The notes beneath the pieces are model-generated. The model had not been told where the DNA came from, ran no database searches, and saw nothing but the letters and a program-made list of their open reading frames with translations. This document shows, piece after piece, positions 19,017-26,854 of a stretch of 64,000 nucleotides of DNA; position 1 is the stretch's first letter, and the number at the start of each line of letters is the position of its first letter. Origin of the DNA: Flavobacteriaceae bacterium UBA3356 (GTDB taxonomy: Bacteria > Bacteroidota > Bacteroidia > Flavobacteriales > Flavobacteriaceae); assembly GCA_002360635.1 (NCBI GenBank), contig DEQW01000002.1, forward strand, positions 1-64,000, given 5' to 3'. Position numbers and translations under genes: made by a program.

Positions 19017-19319
19017 TTAAGAAAATGCTCTTTGTTTTTGTTTTCTCTTTTTTAATTGTCTTTGTAAAGCATGCACACACTCATCTGTTCCTTCTTCAAA
19101 AGACTTAGCCTCTTTTTTTGCAATGAGGTCATCACCGGGAATACTCAAGAGTATTTCTACATTTTTATTTTCTTTTTCGCTGGTTTTTTGAACCTTTAAA
19201 AATACATCGGCATAAATAATACGGTCATAAAATTGTTCTAATTTGGAAAGTTTCTTTTCGATAAAGTTGATAAGCTTACCATCTGCGACAAAATTTGGAG
19301 TTTGCACATTTACTTTCAT
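19017..19319 (-). CDS. hpf: Ribosome hibernation promoting factor, short HPF/YfiA family
   Basis: This 100-residue protein of the HPF/RaiA family (MKVNVQTPNFVADGKLINFIEKKLSKLEQF) binds the 30S decoding centre and idles ribosomes in stationary phase. It lacks the C-terminal dimerisation domain of long HPF. The basic tail (QRQLKKRKQKQRAFS) would contact rRNA. It follows xerC by 23 bp on the same strand, and an intrinsic terminator follows it. Whether it promotes 100S dimers or only inactivation cannot be read from the sequence. Confidence 0.88.
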   Translation of the reverse strand: MKVNVQTPNFVADGKLINFIEKKLSKLEQFYDRIIYADVFLKVQKTSEKENKNVEILLSIPGDDLIAKKEAKSFEEGTDECVHALQRQLKKRKQKQRAFS

Positions 19320-19342
19320 AAGCGAAGTTTTAAAGTTAATAC

Positions 19343-20233
19343 TTATTTTGAGTTGCGAGGATGTGAGTTTTGGTACACTTCCTTTAGCCTTGTTATACTA
19401 CTGTGCGTATAAACTTGCGTAGAAGCTAAACTGGAATGCCCCAACAACTCTTTTACTGCGTTTAAATCTGCACCTTCATTTAAAAGATGCGTGGCGAAAG
19501 AGTGCCGCAGAATATGCGGACTCTTCTTCACCTTTTCAGACGCTGTACTAAAATAAGAATTTATCACCCGATAGACAAGCGTTTCATATATTTTAACGCC
19601 CTTCTTCGTCAATAATAAATAATCGCGATCTTCAATTTCTTCTAGCTTTGAACGTTTAACTTTATATTCTTTTATTGTGTTGCAAACTGTCGGCAACAAA
19701 GGTATAATACGCTCCTTATTTCGTTTTCCTAAAACCTTAATAGTTTTTAATGTTTCAGAAACAGAACTTACTTTTAAATTTACCAGTTCGGCACGGCGCA
19801 TTCCGGTTGTGTAAAAAAGCTCGACAATGAGTTTATTGCGAACACCCTCAAACCCTTCGGCCTCTTGAAGCAACTCCAACACTTCGCTTATTTCTTTTTC
19901 TGAAAAAGGAACTTGTACTTTTTTTGAAGTCTTTAAAGCCTTGTGCTTAACCAACGGACTTACTTCTATTTGTTTTGTTTTCAGCAAAAACTTGTAATAG
20001 GTTTTTAAGGAAGATATTTTACGGTTAACACTTCTATTAGAAACTCCATTGTTTACCAGTGCAATAATCCAACTACGGATAACGGAATAATTTACCGTAG
20101 CAATTTCAGTGTATTCAAATTCAGCTAAGGCAAATTCCAAAAAACTTTCCAAATCTTTTTTATACGCTGTAACGGTATGAGGGGAATATTTTCTTTCCAA
20201 AGAAAGGTAATCGATGAAGGCTGAAAAAGGCAT
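19343..20233 (-). CDS. xerC: Tyrosine recombinase XerC
   Basis: This is a 296-residue site-specific recombinase for chromosome dimer resolution at dif. An N-terminal SAM-like DNA-binding domain (FIDYLSLERKYSPHTVTAYKKDL) precedes the catalytic domain. Visible active-site residues are Arg146 (TTGMRRAEL), Lys170 (VLGKRNKER), His240 and Arg243 (HILRHSFATHLL), His266 (LGHSS) and Tyr275 (QVYTH). It lies between rpsU and hpf, apparently in one unit with hpf, and no phage or integron genes are near. This supports a housekeeping Xer role and not a mobile integrase. Confidence 0.93.
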   Translation of the reverse strand: MPFSAFIDYLSLERKYSPHTVTAYKKDLESFLEFALAEFEYTEIATVNYSVIRSWIIALVNNGVSNRSVNRKISSLKTYYKFLLKTKQIEVSPLVKHKALKTSKKVQVPFSEKEISEVLELLQEAEGFEGVRNKLIVELFYTTGMRRAELVNLKVSSVSETLKTIKVLGKRNKERIIPLLPTVCNTIKEYKVKRSKLEEIEDRDYLLLTKKGVKIYETLVYRVINSYFSTASEKVKKSPHILRHSFATHLLNEGADLNAVKELLGHSSLASTQVYTHSSITRLKEVYQNSHPRNSK

Positions 20234-20318
20234 TTTAATTTTAAATTCAGAATTGTAGATTATGAAGATACTGAAATTCGACTTAAAGAACCAAAATGAG
20301 GATTTGTTTCATAAAAAA

Positions 20319-20345
20319 ATCCGCTGGAAAATCTTTCCAACGGAT
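20319..20345 (-). terminator. Intrinsic terminator of rpsU
   Basis: On the minus strand ATCCG-T-TGGAAA and TTTCCA-G-CGGAT form a 12-bp stem with one G-U wobble, followed by TTTTTTT. The mismatch pairs only in the minus-strand RNA, which supports this direction. It lies about 45 bp past the rpsU stop. Confidence 0.88.
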
Positions 20346-20370
20346 ATATAATTTAGAGTCGGCAGTAGAT

Positions 20371-20387
20371 TTCTGCCTACGCAGGAA
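20371..20387. repeat. Palindrome directly after rpsU
   Basis: TTCTGC-CTAC-GCAGGAA has the same layout and near-identical arms as 18449-18468 (TTCCTGC/GCAGGAA). It lies four bases from the rpsU stop codon, ahead of the intrinsic terminator. This is the third member of the proposed palindrome family in the window. Confidence 0.5.
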
Positions 20388-20390
20388 CAT

Positions 20391-20585
20391 TTAAATTTCT
20401 TCCTGATCTCTTAAGTGCTGAATGTATTCGGCTTTCTGGATTTGCGCTCTGCGCTTAACAGATGGCTTCGTAAATTGTTGTCTTTTACGTAGCTGACGCA
20501 TCGTTCCCGTACGGTCAAACTTCCGCTTGAAACGCTTTAACGCTCTATCTATATTTTCGCCGTCTTTTACTGGTATTATTAACAT
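20391..20585 (-). CDS. rpsU: 30S ribosomal protein bS21
   Basis: This 64-residue basic protein (MLIIPVKDGENIDRALKRFKRK, then RKRQQFTKPSVKRRAQIQKA) is a small-subunit protein. In Flavobacteriia structures, bS21 with bS18 and bS6 covers the anti-Shine-Dalgarno end of 16S rRNA, which explains why these genomes rarely use Shine-Dalgarno sites. Its own gene, in contrast, has a perfect site (20600-20593). This fits autoregulation in which ribosomes lacking bS21 preferentially translate rpsU. It is monocistronic, with its own promoter and terminator. Confidence 0.97.
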   Translation of the reverse strand: MLIIPVKDGENIDRALKRFKRKFDRTGTMRQLRKRQQFTKPSVKRRAQIQKAEYIQHLRDQEEI

Positions 20586-20592
20586 AGTGTCA

Positions 20593-20600
20593 TCACCTCC
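20593..20600 (-). promoter_or_regulatory. Unusually strong Shine-Dalgarno site of rpsU
   Basis: GGAGGTGA lies 7 nt before the rpsU ATG, within a longer purine run AGAGAGGAGGTGATGA. It is fully complementary to the common 16S 3' end. I did not see a comparable site before the other genes examined here, so it is probably regulatory. Confidence 0.85.
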
Positions 20601-20614
20601 TCTCTTTAGGTCGG

Positions 20615-20622
20615 CAAAGATA
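20615..20622 (-). promoter_or_regulatory. -7 promoter element of rpsU
   Basis: TATCTTTG is a perfect TAnnTTTG match. Transcription would start about 7 nt further on, giving a leader of roughly 24 nt that is mostly the Shine-Dalgarno segment. The -33 position reads TTC, a near match to TTG at 20-bp spacing. Confidence 0.65.
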
Positions 20623-20770
20623 CTATTAAATTTTAAATTGACGAATTACAAATTACGATTTATTTAGATAATATAATTACTGTCCTCGGGGTAACCAACA
20701 CTTCTTGAAAATGACTGGTTATTGAAAAGGTTCTTCAAGAAAACCCAAGCTTAAGTTTTAGACGTGCAAA

Positions 20771-21460
20771 TTAATTCTCATCGTTTTCATTACAAGAATT
20801 ATAAAGCTCAACTATTTCGATAATATCGTCCGTTTTTAATTCTTTATCATCAATTTTTCTCAACAGCTCTGGGCATCCTTTGAAAAACTTTTTTGCATCT
20901 TTTCTTAGTCTTCTATTTGAATGGATGAATTGAATTTCGTCAAGATTCTTAGTATCTAATAAATATTTTGGATTTTTAACTTGTTTTAAGTAATCTTTAA
21001 TTTGTGACACTGAACGATAAGGCTGATTAATAATGCCTGAGCCTAAGGATAGAAAATCATTAACATTACTCCTGTCAACATCTTTGTAAAATAAACTCAA
21101 ATCATTACTTGAGTTTACATAAACATCATATTTTGATGATTGATGTATTAATTCAACAAATTTTAAAAATTTATTCGCATCCGTTTTTTTATAAAAAAAC
21201 ACTCTTTCATCAGAATATTTTGAAGTCAAGACAATCTTTTCAATACTTTTATAATCAATCTTTTCTTTGTCTTTTTGTTCTTTATCTTCCCGAAACCTTA
21301 CTCTAAATGCCGAGCTATTAAATTGTATTAAACCATCTTTAACACTTTTATCTTTCATAATAATTCTTCCTTTTATATATGGATTTGATCTCATTTCTAA
21401 TTGGGCATTAATAACACCATAATTTAGAGTGAGGAATAAAAGGATAAAAAAAATCTTCAT
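20771..21460 (-). CDS. Secreted or periplasmic protein of unknown function
   Basis: This is a 229-residue protein with a clear signal peptide (MKIFFILLFLTLNYGVINAQ). I recognise no domain. After cleavage, a short beta-rich segment (GRIIMKDKSVKDGLIQFNSSAFRVRF) resembles the start of small periplasmic proteins of this phylum. The C-terminal half is Lys/Asp-rich and helical, with two Cys in the last 45 residues (KGCPELL and YNSCNEN). It looks AT-richer than its neighbours and has 70-190 bp gaps on both sides, so it is probably a single gene. Confidence 0.7.
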   Translation of the reverse strand: MKIFFILLFLTLNYGVINAQLEMRSNPYIKGRIIMKDKSVKDGLIQFNSSAFRVRFREDKEQKDKEKIDYKSIEKIVLTSKYSDERVFFYKKTDANKFLKFVELIHQSSKYDVYVNSSNDLSLFYKDVDRSNVNDFLSLGSGIINQPYRSVSQIKDYLKQVKNPKYLLDTKNLDEIQFIHSNRRLRKDAKKFFKGCPELLRKIDDKELKTDDIIEIVELYNSCNENDEN

Positions 21461-21531
21461 GTTGATATGTTGTAAGTTTACTTAAAGAGGATATTTTTGA
21501 TGATGCAAATCGATAAAGAATATTAAAAAAA

Positions 21532-22956
21532 TCATTCCTTAAACAACGAAGCTCGTTTGCTTAAATCTTGGATGAGCTGCTCTTCTTCATTACTCTCTAA
21601 CAATACATTGTAGTTTTTCCAGAATGTTGCGTTGTATGGTCTGGACACAAAAATATCAGAAGACCAATCGTTTTGTTTTGCCTTTTGAACCAGTAATGGG
21701 TCTTCAACAATTTCAGTGTAAAGTATTTCTTGTACGGTGTAGTAAAACTGTTCTTCTTTATCAGCTTGAGCTTTTTCTTCATCTATCTTATCGGATGAGC
21801 GGTTTCCAACCTGTACCAATTTTGGGGTTTCATAATATATGTAACTAGGGTACATTTTATCGTTGTATTCTTTATAGGTGAGTTCCAGTTTATGGTTTAC
21901 CAACGTGTCAAAAAGGCTTTTACTTCTACGTTTTTGTGCGGTAGAAGCAGCTACCAATTCATACTCCACCTTCTTAAAAGCGTAATTGTCCCAATAAATA
22001 TAGAGCCACCCTTTTGGCTCAAACCCTTCATTATATATGTTTTTGGTATTCAGGCCAACATAATCTTCACCTTTTAAAATTTTAATTTTATATAGCTTTC
22101 TGTCATTATCCACTAAAACCGTATCAAGGGTAAATTGATGTGTTTTTAAAACGTCTTCTCCAAAAAGTGCTCCAGTGGCATTTGCATTTCTAATTAAACT
22201 GAGCTTTCCTTTAAACAAGTTATCCAAGCCGTTTACCCGTTCGTCGTTCCATTTAATGGCTTTGACCAAAGAGGCTGTTTCAATAGTATCTCTTCGAAGT
22301 GTCTTTGATTTTATATTTACTTTATGTTCGTGGTACTTTAAATATGATGTATAGGCGAACAGGCTATCCACATCTCTAAGGTCATAACTTTTTCTAATTT
22401 CGTCTATGTTCACTTTCAGGTTATCCTTAGCGCCGGAAGCATAACTGGAATCGTATAAGGTCAATGCTGCTTCAATAAGCCATTTAAACTCTTTTTTGTT
22501 ACGCTCTTTATGTCTTAAAAATCCTTTTTGTAAATAAGGCTGTTCTGGTAAGTTATCAGGTAATTCCTCTATAGCTCGCAACACAATATCATTCCCTGTT
22601 TTGGGTCTCGTTTCGGCAATGATCATTACTTCATCTAACGAAGCGATATCTTCTTCCAAGAAAATATCCATGGAACCATCAAAATCCTTAACTGGGGTTT
22701 TATAGCTCTTAAAACCTATGGATGAAATTACGAGCGTATCATTTACATACTTTTCAGGAACAGTCAACGAAAATTTCCCATCTGTATTGGTAATAGTTCC
22801 AATGGTTGAATTCTGCACATACACACTAGCGCTCTCAATAGGTAATAACTGTGTAAAATCAACAACTTTTCCTTTAATTTCTGTTTGGGAAAACAGTTGC
22901 AGGCTTATAAAACAAACAGTTATACTAAAAAAGTATTTTAGAAGTGGTAAACGCAT
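21532..22956 (-). CDS. Carboxypeptidase-regulatory-like (CarboxypepD_reg) outer-membrane-associated protein
   Basis: This is a 474-residue secreted protein. A signal peptide (to LQLFSQ) precedes a CarboxypepD_reg-like beta-sandwich (GKVVDFTQLLPIESASVYVQ...GTITNTDGKFSL...ISSIGFKSYK) at about residues 25-115. Such modules usually head TonB-dependent receptors or DUF5686 proteins. Here a domain I do not recognise follows (PYLQKGFLRHKERN...LYIYWDNYAFKKVEYEL). It lacks an evident C-terminal barrel. The role, probably in the envelope, is not known. It lies 16 bp after the acyl-CoA dehydrogenase on the same strand. Confidence 0.75.
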   Translation of the reverse strand: MRLPLLKYFFSITVCFISLQLFSQTEIKGKVVDFTQLLPIESASVYVQNSTIGTITNTDGKFSLTVPEKYVNDTLVISSIGFKSYKTPVKDFDGSMDIFLEEDIASLDEVMIIAETRPKTGNDIVLRAIEELPDNLPEQPYLQKGFLRHKERNKKEFKWLIEAALTLYDSSYASGAKDNLKVNIDEIRKSYDLRDVDSLFAYTSYLKYHEHKVNIKSKTLRRDTIETASLVKAIKWNDERVNGLDNLFKGKLSLIRNANATGALFGEDVLKTHQFTLDTVLVDNDRKLYKIKILKGEDYVGLNTKNIYNEGFEPKGWLYIYWDNYAFKKVEYELVAASTAQKRRSKSLFDTLVNHKLELTYKEYNDKMYPSYIYYETPKLVQVGNRSSDKIDEEKAQADKEEQFYYTVQEILYTEIVEDPLLVQKAKQNDWSSDIFVSRPYNATFWKNYNVLLESNEEEQLIQDLSKRASLFKE

Positions 22957-22972
22957 AATGTTTCAGTAAAGA

Positions 22973-24139
22973 TTATGTGGCAGGTTTATATTCCTTACCG
23001 TCCATCACCATTTTGGCAATAATTTCACGCAGTATCTCTGAAGTTCCTCCGCCAATAGGCCCTAATCTACTATCACGTGCTAAACGTGCCAATGGATAGT
23101 CTTCCATATAGCCATAACCGCCGAGAAATTGTAGACAATCGTACATCACTTCATCTGAAACTTTTGTGGAAATCAATTTGGACATTGTGGCTTCTTTTAC
23201 CACATATTCGCCATCGTTAAGCCTTTTGGTAGTTACGTAGTTAAACGTTTTACACACTTCAACTTCACTTGTTAATTGCGCTACTCTATGACGAAGGGCT
23301 TGAAATTTTGAAATAGATTTACCGAATGCCACACGGTCTTTCATATATTGTATGGTATATTCCAGGGCAAATTCGCTACGAGCGTGGGCATTAACCCCCA
23401 TAATTAATCGTTCTAATGCGAAATGCTGCATAATGTAAGGAAAGCCTTTGTTCTCTTCGCCCATTAGGTTTTCGGCAGGGATTTCCACATTATCAAAAGC
23501 AATTTCGCCAGTATCACTAGCTCTCCATCCTAATTTATCCAATTTTGTAGATGATATTCCTTTGGTATCACGGTCCATTACAAAAATACTGATGCCTTTG
23601 TTACCAAGCTCTGGTGATGTTTTTGCAGCAACTACAAGATAGTCACTGTACACACCGTTTGTAATAAAGGTTTTGGAGCCATTGATAACATATTTGTCAC
23701 CCTTTTTAACTGCTGTGGTTCGCATGCCACCAACATCACTACCCCCAAAAGGTTCGGTAATACAGAGACAACCTATCTTTTCACCAGCAATACTTGGTGC
23801 AAGGTATTTTTCTTTTTGTTCGTGGTTTCCTTCTTTGTTTAAGTGCGTTTGAGCCAAGTAAGCGTGGGCCCACATCGCTGCTGCAAAACCACCAGAATTT
23901 ATTTTCTGAAGCTCTTCCAGGAAAATTACCGTATAAAAAAGATCGAGGTCCAATCCACCATATTTTTCAGGGTAGTTAATACCGAAATAGCCCATTTCAC
24001 CAAATTTTTTCCAAATAAAGCGTTCTATATCTCCGGTTTTTTCCCACTTATCAATGTGTGGAACGACTTCCTTTTGCAAAAAGTCCTGAAAGCTTTTTCT
24101 AAAAAAATCGTGTTCTTCTGTAAAATACATGCTATTCAT
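22973..24139 (-). CDS. Acyl-CoA dehydrogenase
   Basis: This is a 388-residue flavoprotein that oxidises acyl-CoA to enoyl-CoA and passes electrons to ETF. The family signatures CITEPFGGSDVGGMRTTA and a C-terminal FLGGYGYMEDYPLARLARDSR are present. The latter has the flavin-contacting loop and the terminal RDSRLGPIGGGTSEI. In medium-chain enzymes the catalytic Glu lies near the C-terminal GTSEI. Here the Glu in GGGTSEILREII fits that region. Substrate chain length or branching cannot be decided. The first ATG (MNSMYFTEEHDFFRKSF) is used; a second ATG three codons later is equally possible. Confidence 0.93.
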   Translation of the reverse strand: MNSMYFTEEHDFFRKSFQDFLQKEVVPHIDKWEKTGDIERFIWKKFGEMGYFGINYPEKYGGLDLDLFYTVIFLEELQKINSGGFAAAMWAHAYLAQTHLNKEGNHEQKEKYLAPSIAGEKIGCLCITEPFGGSDVGGMRTTAVKKGDKYVINGSKTFITNGVYSDYLVVAAKTSPELGNKGISIFVMDRDTKGISSTKLDKLGWRASDTGEIAFDNVEIPAENLMGEENKGFPYIMQHFALERLIMGVNAHARSEFALEYTIQYMKDRVAFGKSISKFQALRHRVAQLTSEVEVCKTFNYVTTKRLNDGEYVVKEATMSKLISTKVSDEVMYDCLQFLGGYGYMEDYPLARLARDSRLGPIGGGTSEILREIIAKMVMDGKEYKPAT

Positions 24140-24215
24140 AAATAGTGGTTTCGGTTTTTATTATTTTTTTTGAAATGTGTAACAACACAGCACTTCAAGT
24201 TGTAGAAATCATTGA

Positions 24216-25091
24216 TTAGTCAGCATACAAATATAACTGAATTAGCTGTAACTTGCTTTTCGAGAGCCCTTCAATTTTCTGTAATTCTGAAATATCCTGT
24301 ATTGTTTCCCGCAGTTTTCTAAATTCCCAAATGTTTTTTGCCAATTCAAATGAAATATTAGGAATAGTTGCAATATCGGAAGCCGAAGCAGTATTGATAT
24401 TCATTTTATCAATCTGTTTTGGGGTTTTAACAGTAAACTGAAGCAAGGCTCTTTTTACTACAGCGGCATCAAGGCCATATACATTATACAACTGTAGGTC
24501 GGCTGTGAATCCACCAAGCGTTTCCCTATATTTTACAATCCCGTCGCTATAGGCCTCCCCTATTCCGCTTACCTGTTGCAATTGTTCTCTTGTTGCTTTA
24601 TTTAAATCTATTTTTTGGGCGTAGGACTTTTCGGCAGTATAATTAGAAAAGCTTTTCTTTTTGGGTTTAGGGTTGGTGACCCAATCAGGGAATTTAAAGT
24701 ATGGGCTTATTTCAGCCAACAAAGAATCGGAAACTTGAGTGACTTCTTTAAAATCTGCTGTAGAATTAATCCATTGATCCTTACTTCGGAATTCTTTTAA
24801 CCGGTCAAATTCTTCAGTAGAAAGCCCCAAAGTATATGCTTTATAGTCGGTAATGAAATTAGGGTTAAAAGGATAGATTTTTGGCTTCTTAGCTGCTATT
24901 TCAGAAACACGCAACGAATCTAACTCTTGTTGTAACGCTGTAATTTCTTCTGAAGAAGTATCGAATGTAGACTTTTCAGAAAAATCTACAAAATAGTATA
25001 TACACACTAAGCCAAGTATAAGGAATACTAATAATAAAATCCCACTCCGTTGAGTTCTATTGAACGTGAAGTGGGATTTTGTAATTTTCAT
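24216..25091 (-). CDS. Helix-hairpin-helix (ComEA-like) membrane-anchored DNA-binding protein
   Basis: This 291-residue protein has one N-terminal membrane span (GILLLVFLILGLVCIYYFVDF). It is followed by three ComEA-type helix-hairpin-helix units, of which the clearest are IDLNKATREQLQQVSGIGEAYSDGI and MNINTASASDIATIPNISFEL. A weaker unit lies around YTLGLSTEEFDRLKEF. ComEA relatives bind double-stranded DNA in the periplasm during uptake, so competence or DNA scavenging is possible, though not shown. A terminator-like hairpin (25036-25080) lies within its first 20 codons. The N-terminal segment KSHFTFNRTQRSGI is typical of flavobacterial homologues. Confidence 0.85.
   Translation of the reverse strand: MKITKSHFTFNRTQRSGILLLVFLILGLVCIYYFVDFSEKSTFDTSSEEITALQQELDSLRVSEIAAKKPKIYPFNPNFITDYKAYTLGLSTEEFDRLKEFRSKDQWINSTADFKEVTQVSDSLLAEISPYFKFPDWVTNPKPKKKSFSNYTAEKSYAQKIDLNKATREQLQQVSGIGEAYSDGIVKYRETLGGFTADLQLYNVYGLDAAVVKRALLQFTVKTPKQIDKMNINTASASDIATIPNISFELAKNIWEFRKLRETIQDISELQKIEGLSKSKLQLIQLYLYAD
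25036..25080 (-). terminator. Terminator-like hairpin inside the start of the helix-hairpin-helix gene
   Basis: On the minus strand AAAATCCCACT and AGTGGGATTTT are perfect 11-bp arms, with an inner AACG/CGTT stem, followed by TTATTATT. It begins 9 bp after the gene's ATG and about 40 bp past the AGCS stop. It may be the terminator of the AGCS gene embedded in the next coding sequence, or a coincidence of codons for KSHF...RSGI. Confidence 0.45.
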
Positions 25092-25122
25092 TCCTCCAAT
25101 TATAGGTTGAGGAAGTTACATT

Positions 25123-26748
25123 TTAAATATGCTTTGTGAGATCTTCTGCCCCACTATCTAATGCATCTTCCTTCTTGTTTATTGCTTTCATATATTTTTT
25201 AAGTTCTTTTCTTACTATAGGTGTTAATAGTATTACACCAATAATATTAGGAACCACCATTGCAAAAATCATCGCATCTGAAAAATCTATTACAGAACCA
25301 AGGCTTATTGATGCTCCTACTACTACAAATATTAAGAATAAGAATTTGTAAACCATGTCTGTGATTTTTCCTTTCCCGAATAGGTATTTCCAACCTTGCA
25401 TACCGTAGTATGACCAAGAGATCATTGTAGAGAATGCAAATAATATAACAGCAATAGTTAACACAATAGAGAAGTGTGGTATTACAGTATCGAATGCTGT
25501 TGCGGTTATTTCGACTCCTTCGGTAATTTCAGTTCCGTATTCCATGAAGCCTGCTTCATAATTTGTAATAATAATTACTAAGGCTGTCATAGTACAAATT
25601 ACCACTGTATCTACAAAAGGTTCTAAAAGTGCCACAATACCTTCACTGGCAGGGTATTTTGTTCTAACTGCAGAGTGAGCAATAGCTGCCGATCCAACTC
25701 CGGCTTCGTTTGAAAATGCTCCACGACGAATACCTTGAATCATAACACCAATTAATCCACCAGCTATTCCTAAGCCAGAGAAAGCACCTTCATAAATAAG
25801 CCCGAAAGCATCGCCTATGTGATTATAGTTTGCAACTAATATTATAATTGCAGCCAACACGTAAACACCGGCCATAAATGGAACAATCTTTTCGGTTACA
25901 GATGCTATCCTTTTAATTCCTCCTATAATCACAATGGCAACTAAAACCGCCATTCCTAATCCAAAATACAAACCTGCATTAGGATTTGAAAATTCAAAAA
26001 GTTGTACAAACTGTGCAGCTGCTTGATTAGCTTGGAACATATTTCCACCACCAAAAGAGCCTCCAATTACAAAAATTGAAAAGATGACGGCGAGTACTTT
26101 TCCTAATCCGCCCATTCCTTTTTCACCTAACCCTTTTTTCAAATAGTACATAGGTCCTCCATACACAGTCCCGTCTGGTCCTACATCCCTATATTTTACA
26201 CCAAGTGTACATTCTGCAAATTTTGAAGCCATCCCCAAAAGACCAGCTAATATCATCCAGAATGTTGCCCCAGGTCCTCCTATAGACAAAGCTACGGCTA
26301 CACCGGCAATATTACCTAACCCCACTGTGGCAGAGAGTGCCGCGGTAAGCGCCTGAAAGTGCGAAACCTCTCCTTCGGCACTATCATCTCGAATGGTTTC
26401 AATTATATTTTCACCTTCATTTGGTGTAGAATCACCATATAAAGTATCGGCACCGTGTTTTTCTATATCTTCATATTTCCCACGAACTACCTTAATTGCT
26501 GTCCAAAAGCCTGTAAAGTTTATTAACTTAAAATAAATTGAAAAATAAGTTGCTCCACCTATAAGTACAATTAATACCCACGGAATTTGAAACTCCTCAG
26601 AAAACGGGATTTCATAAAAAATGAAATCTACAAACCACCCAGTATATTTTTTAAAAGTAGCATCTATGTTCGCTGATGTACTCGCATCTTGGGCATATGT
26701 TAATAAAGGTGTTAGAATTGAAAATAGGGAAAGAAGTAGCTTCTTCAT
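25123..26748 (-). CDS. Alanine/glycine:cation symporter (AGCS family)
   Basis: This 541-residue inner-membrane transporter imports alanine or glycine with Na+ or H+. A cleavable-looking leader (MKKLLLSLFSILTPLLTYAQ) precedes about ten membrane spans. AGCS signatures are GNIAGVAVALSIGGPGATFWMI near residue 150 and the later GIQGIRRGAFSNEAGVGSAAIAHS-type segment (MIQGIRRGAFSNEAGVGSAA). The Gly/Asn substrate-site residues of that family are present. The extra loop between spans 1 and 2 (KHGADTLYGDSTPNEGENIIE) is acidic and typical of Bacteroidota members. The gene is single, with 106 bp upstream. Confidence 0.93.
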   Translation of the reverse strand: MKKLLLSLFSILTPLLTYAQDASTSANIDATFKKYTGWFVDFIFYEIPFSEEFQIPWVLIVLIGGATYFSIYFKLINFTGFWTAIKVVRGKYEDIEKHGADTLYGDSTPNEGENIIETIRDDSAEGEVSHFQALTAALSATVGLGNIAGVAVALSIGGPGATFWMILAGLLGMASKFAECTLGVKYRDVGPDGTVYGGPMYYLKKGLGEKGMGGLGKVLAVIFSIFVIGGSFGGGNMFQANQAAAQFVQLFEFSNPNAGLYFGLGMAVLVAIVIIGGIKRIASVTEKIVPFMAGVYVLAAIIILVANYNHIGDAFGLIYEGAFSGLGIAGGLIGVMIQGIRRGAFSNEAGVGSAAIAHSAVRTKYPASEGIVALLEPFVDTVVICTMTALVIIITNYEAGFMEYGTEITEGVEITATAFDTVIPHFSIVLTIAVILFAFSTMISWSYYGMQGWKYLFGKGKITDMVYKFLFLIFVVVGASISLGSVIDFSDAMIFAMVVPNIIGVILLTPIVRKELKKYMKAINKKEDALDSGAEDLTKHI

Positions 26749-26854
26749 TGTTATTTTTAGTTAATTACTATTCGCTTGAAAAAATTTGTTTTGGCAATAT
26801 GCTAAAAAAATTGGCTTATTTCAAACATTTACACGTTAAAAAATTAACGGTTTC

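Noticed and set aside
19343..20233. XerC as an integron or phage integrase
   Set aside because: No attachment repeats, cassette or phage genes surround it; it sits among translation genes as a housekeeping Xer would.
20702..20741. TTCTTGAA and TTCAAGAA inverted repeat between rpsU and the next gene
   Set aside because: The loop is 24 nt and there is no U-run, so it is not a convincing terminator or operator.
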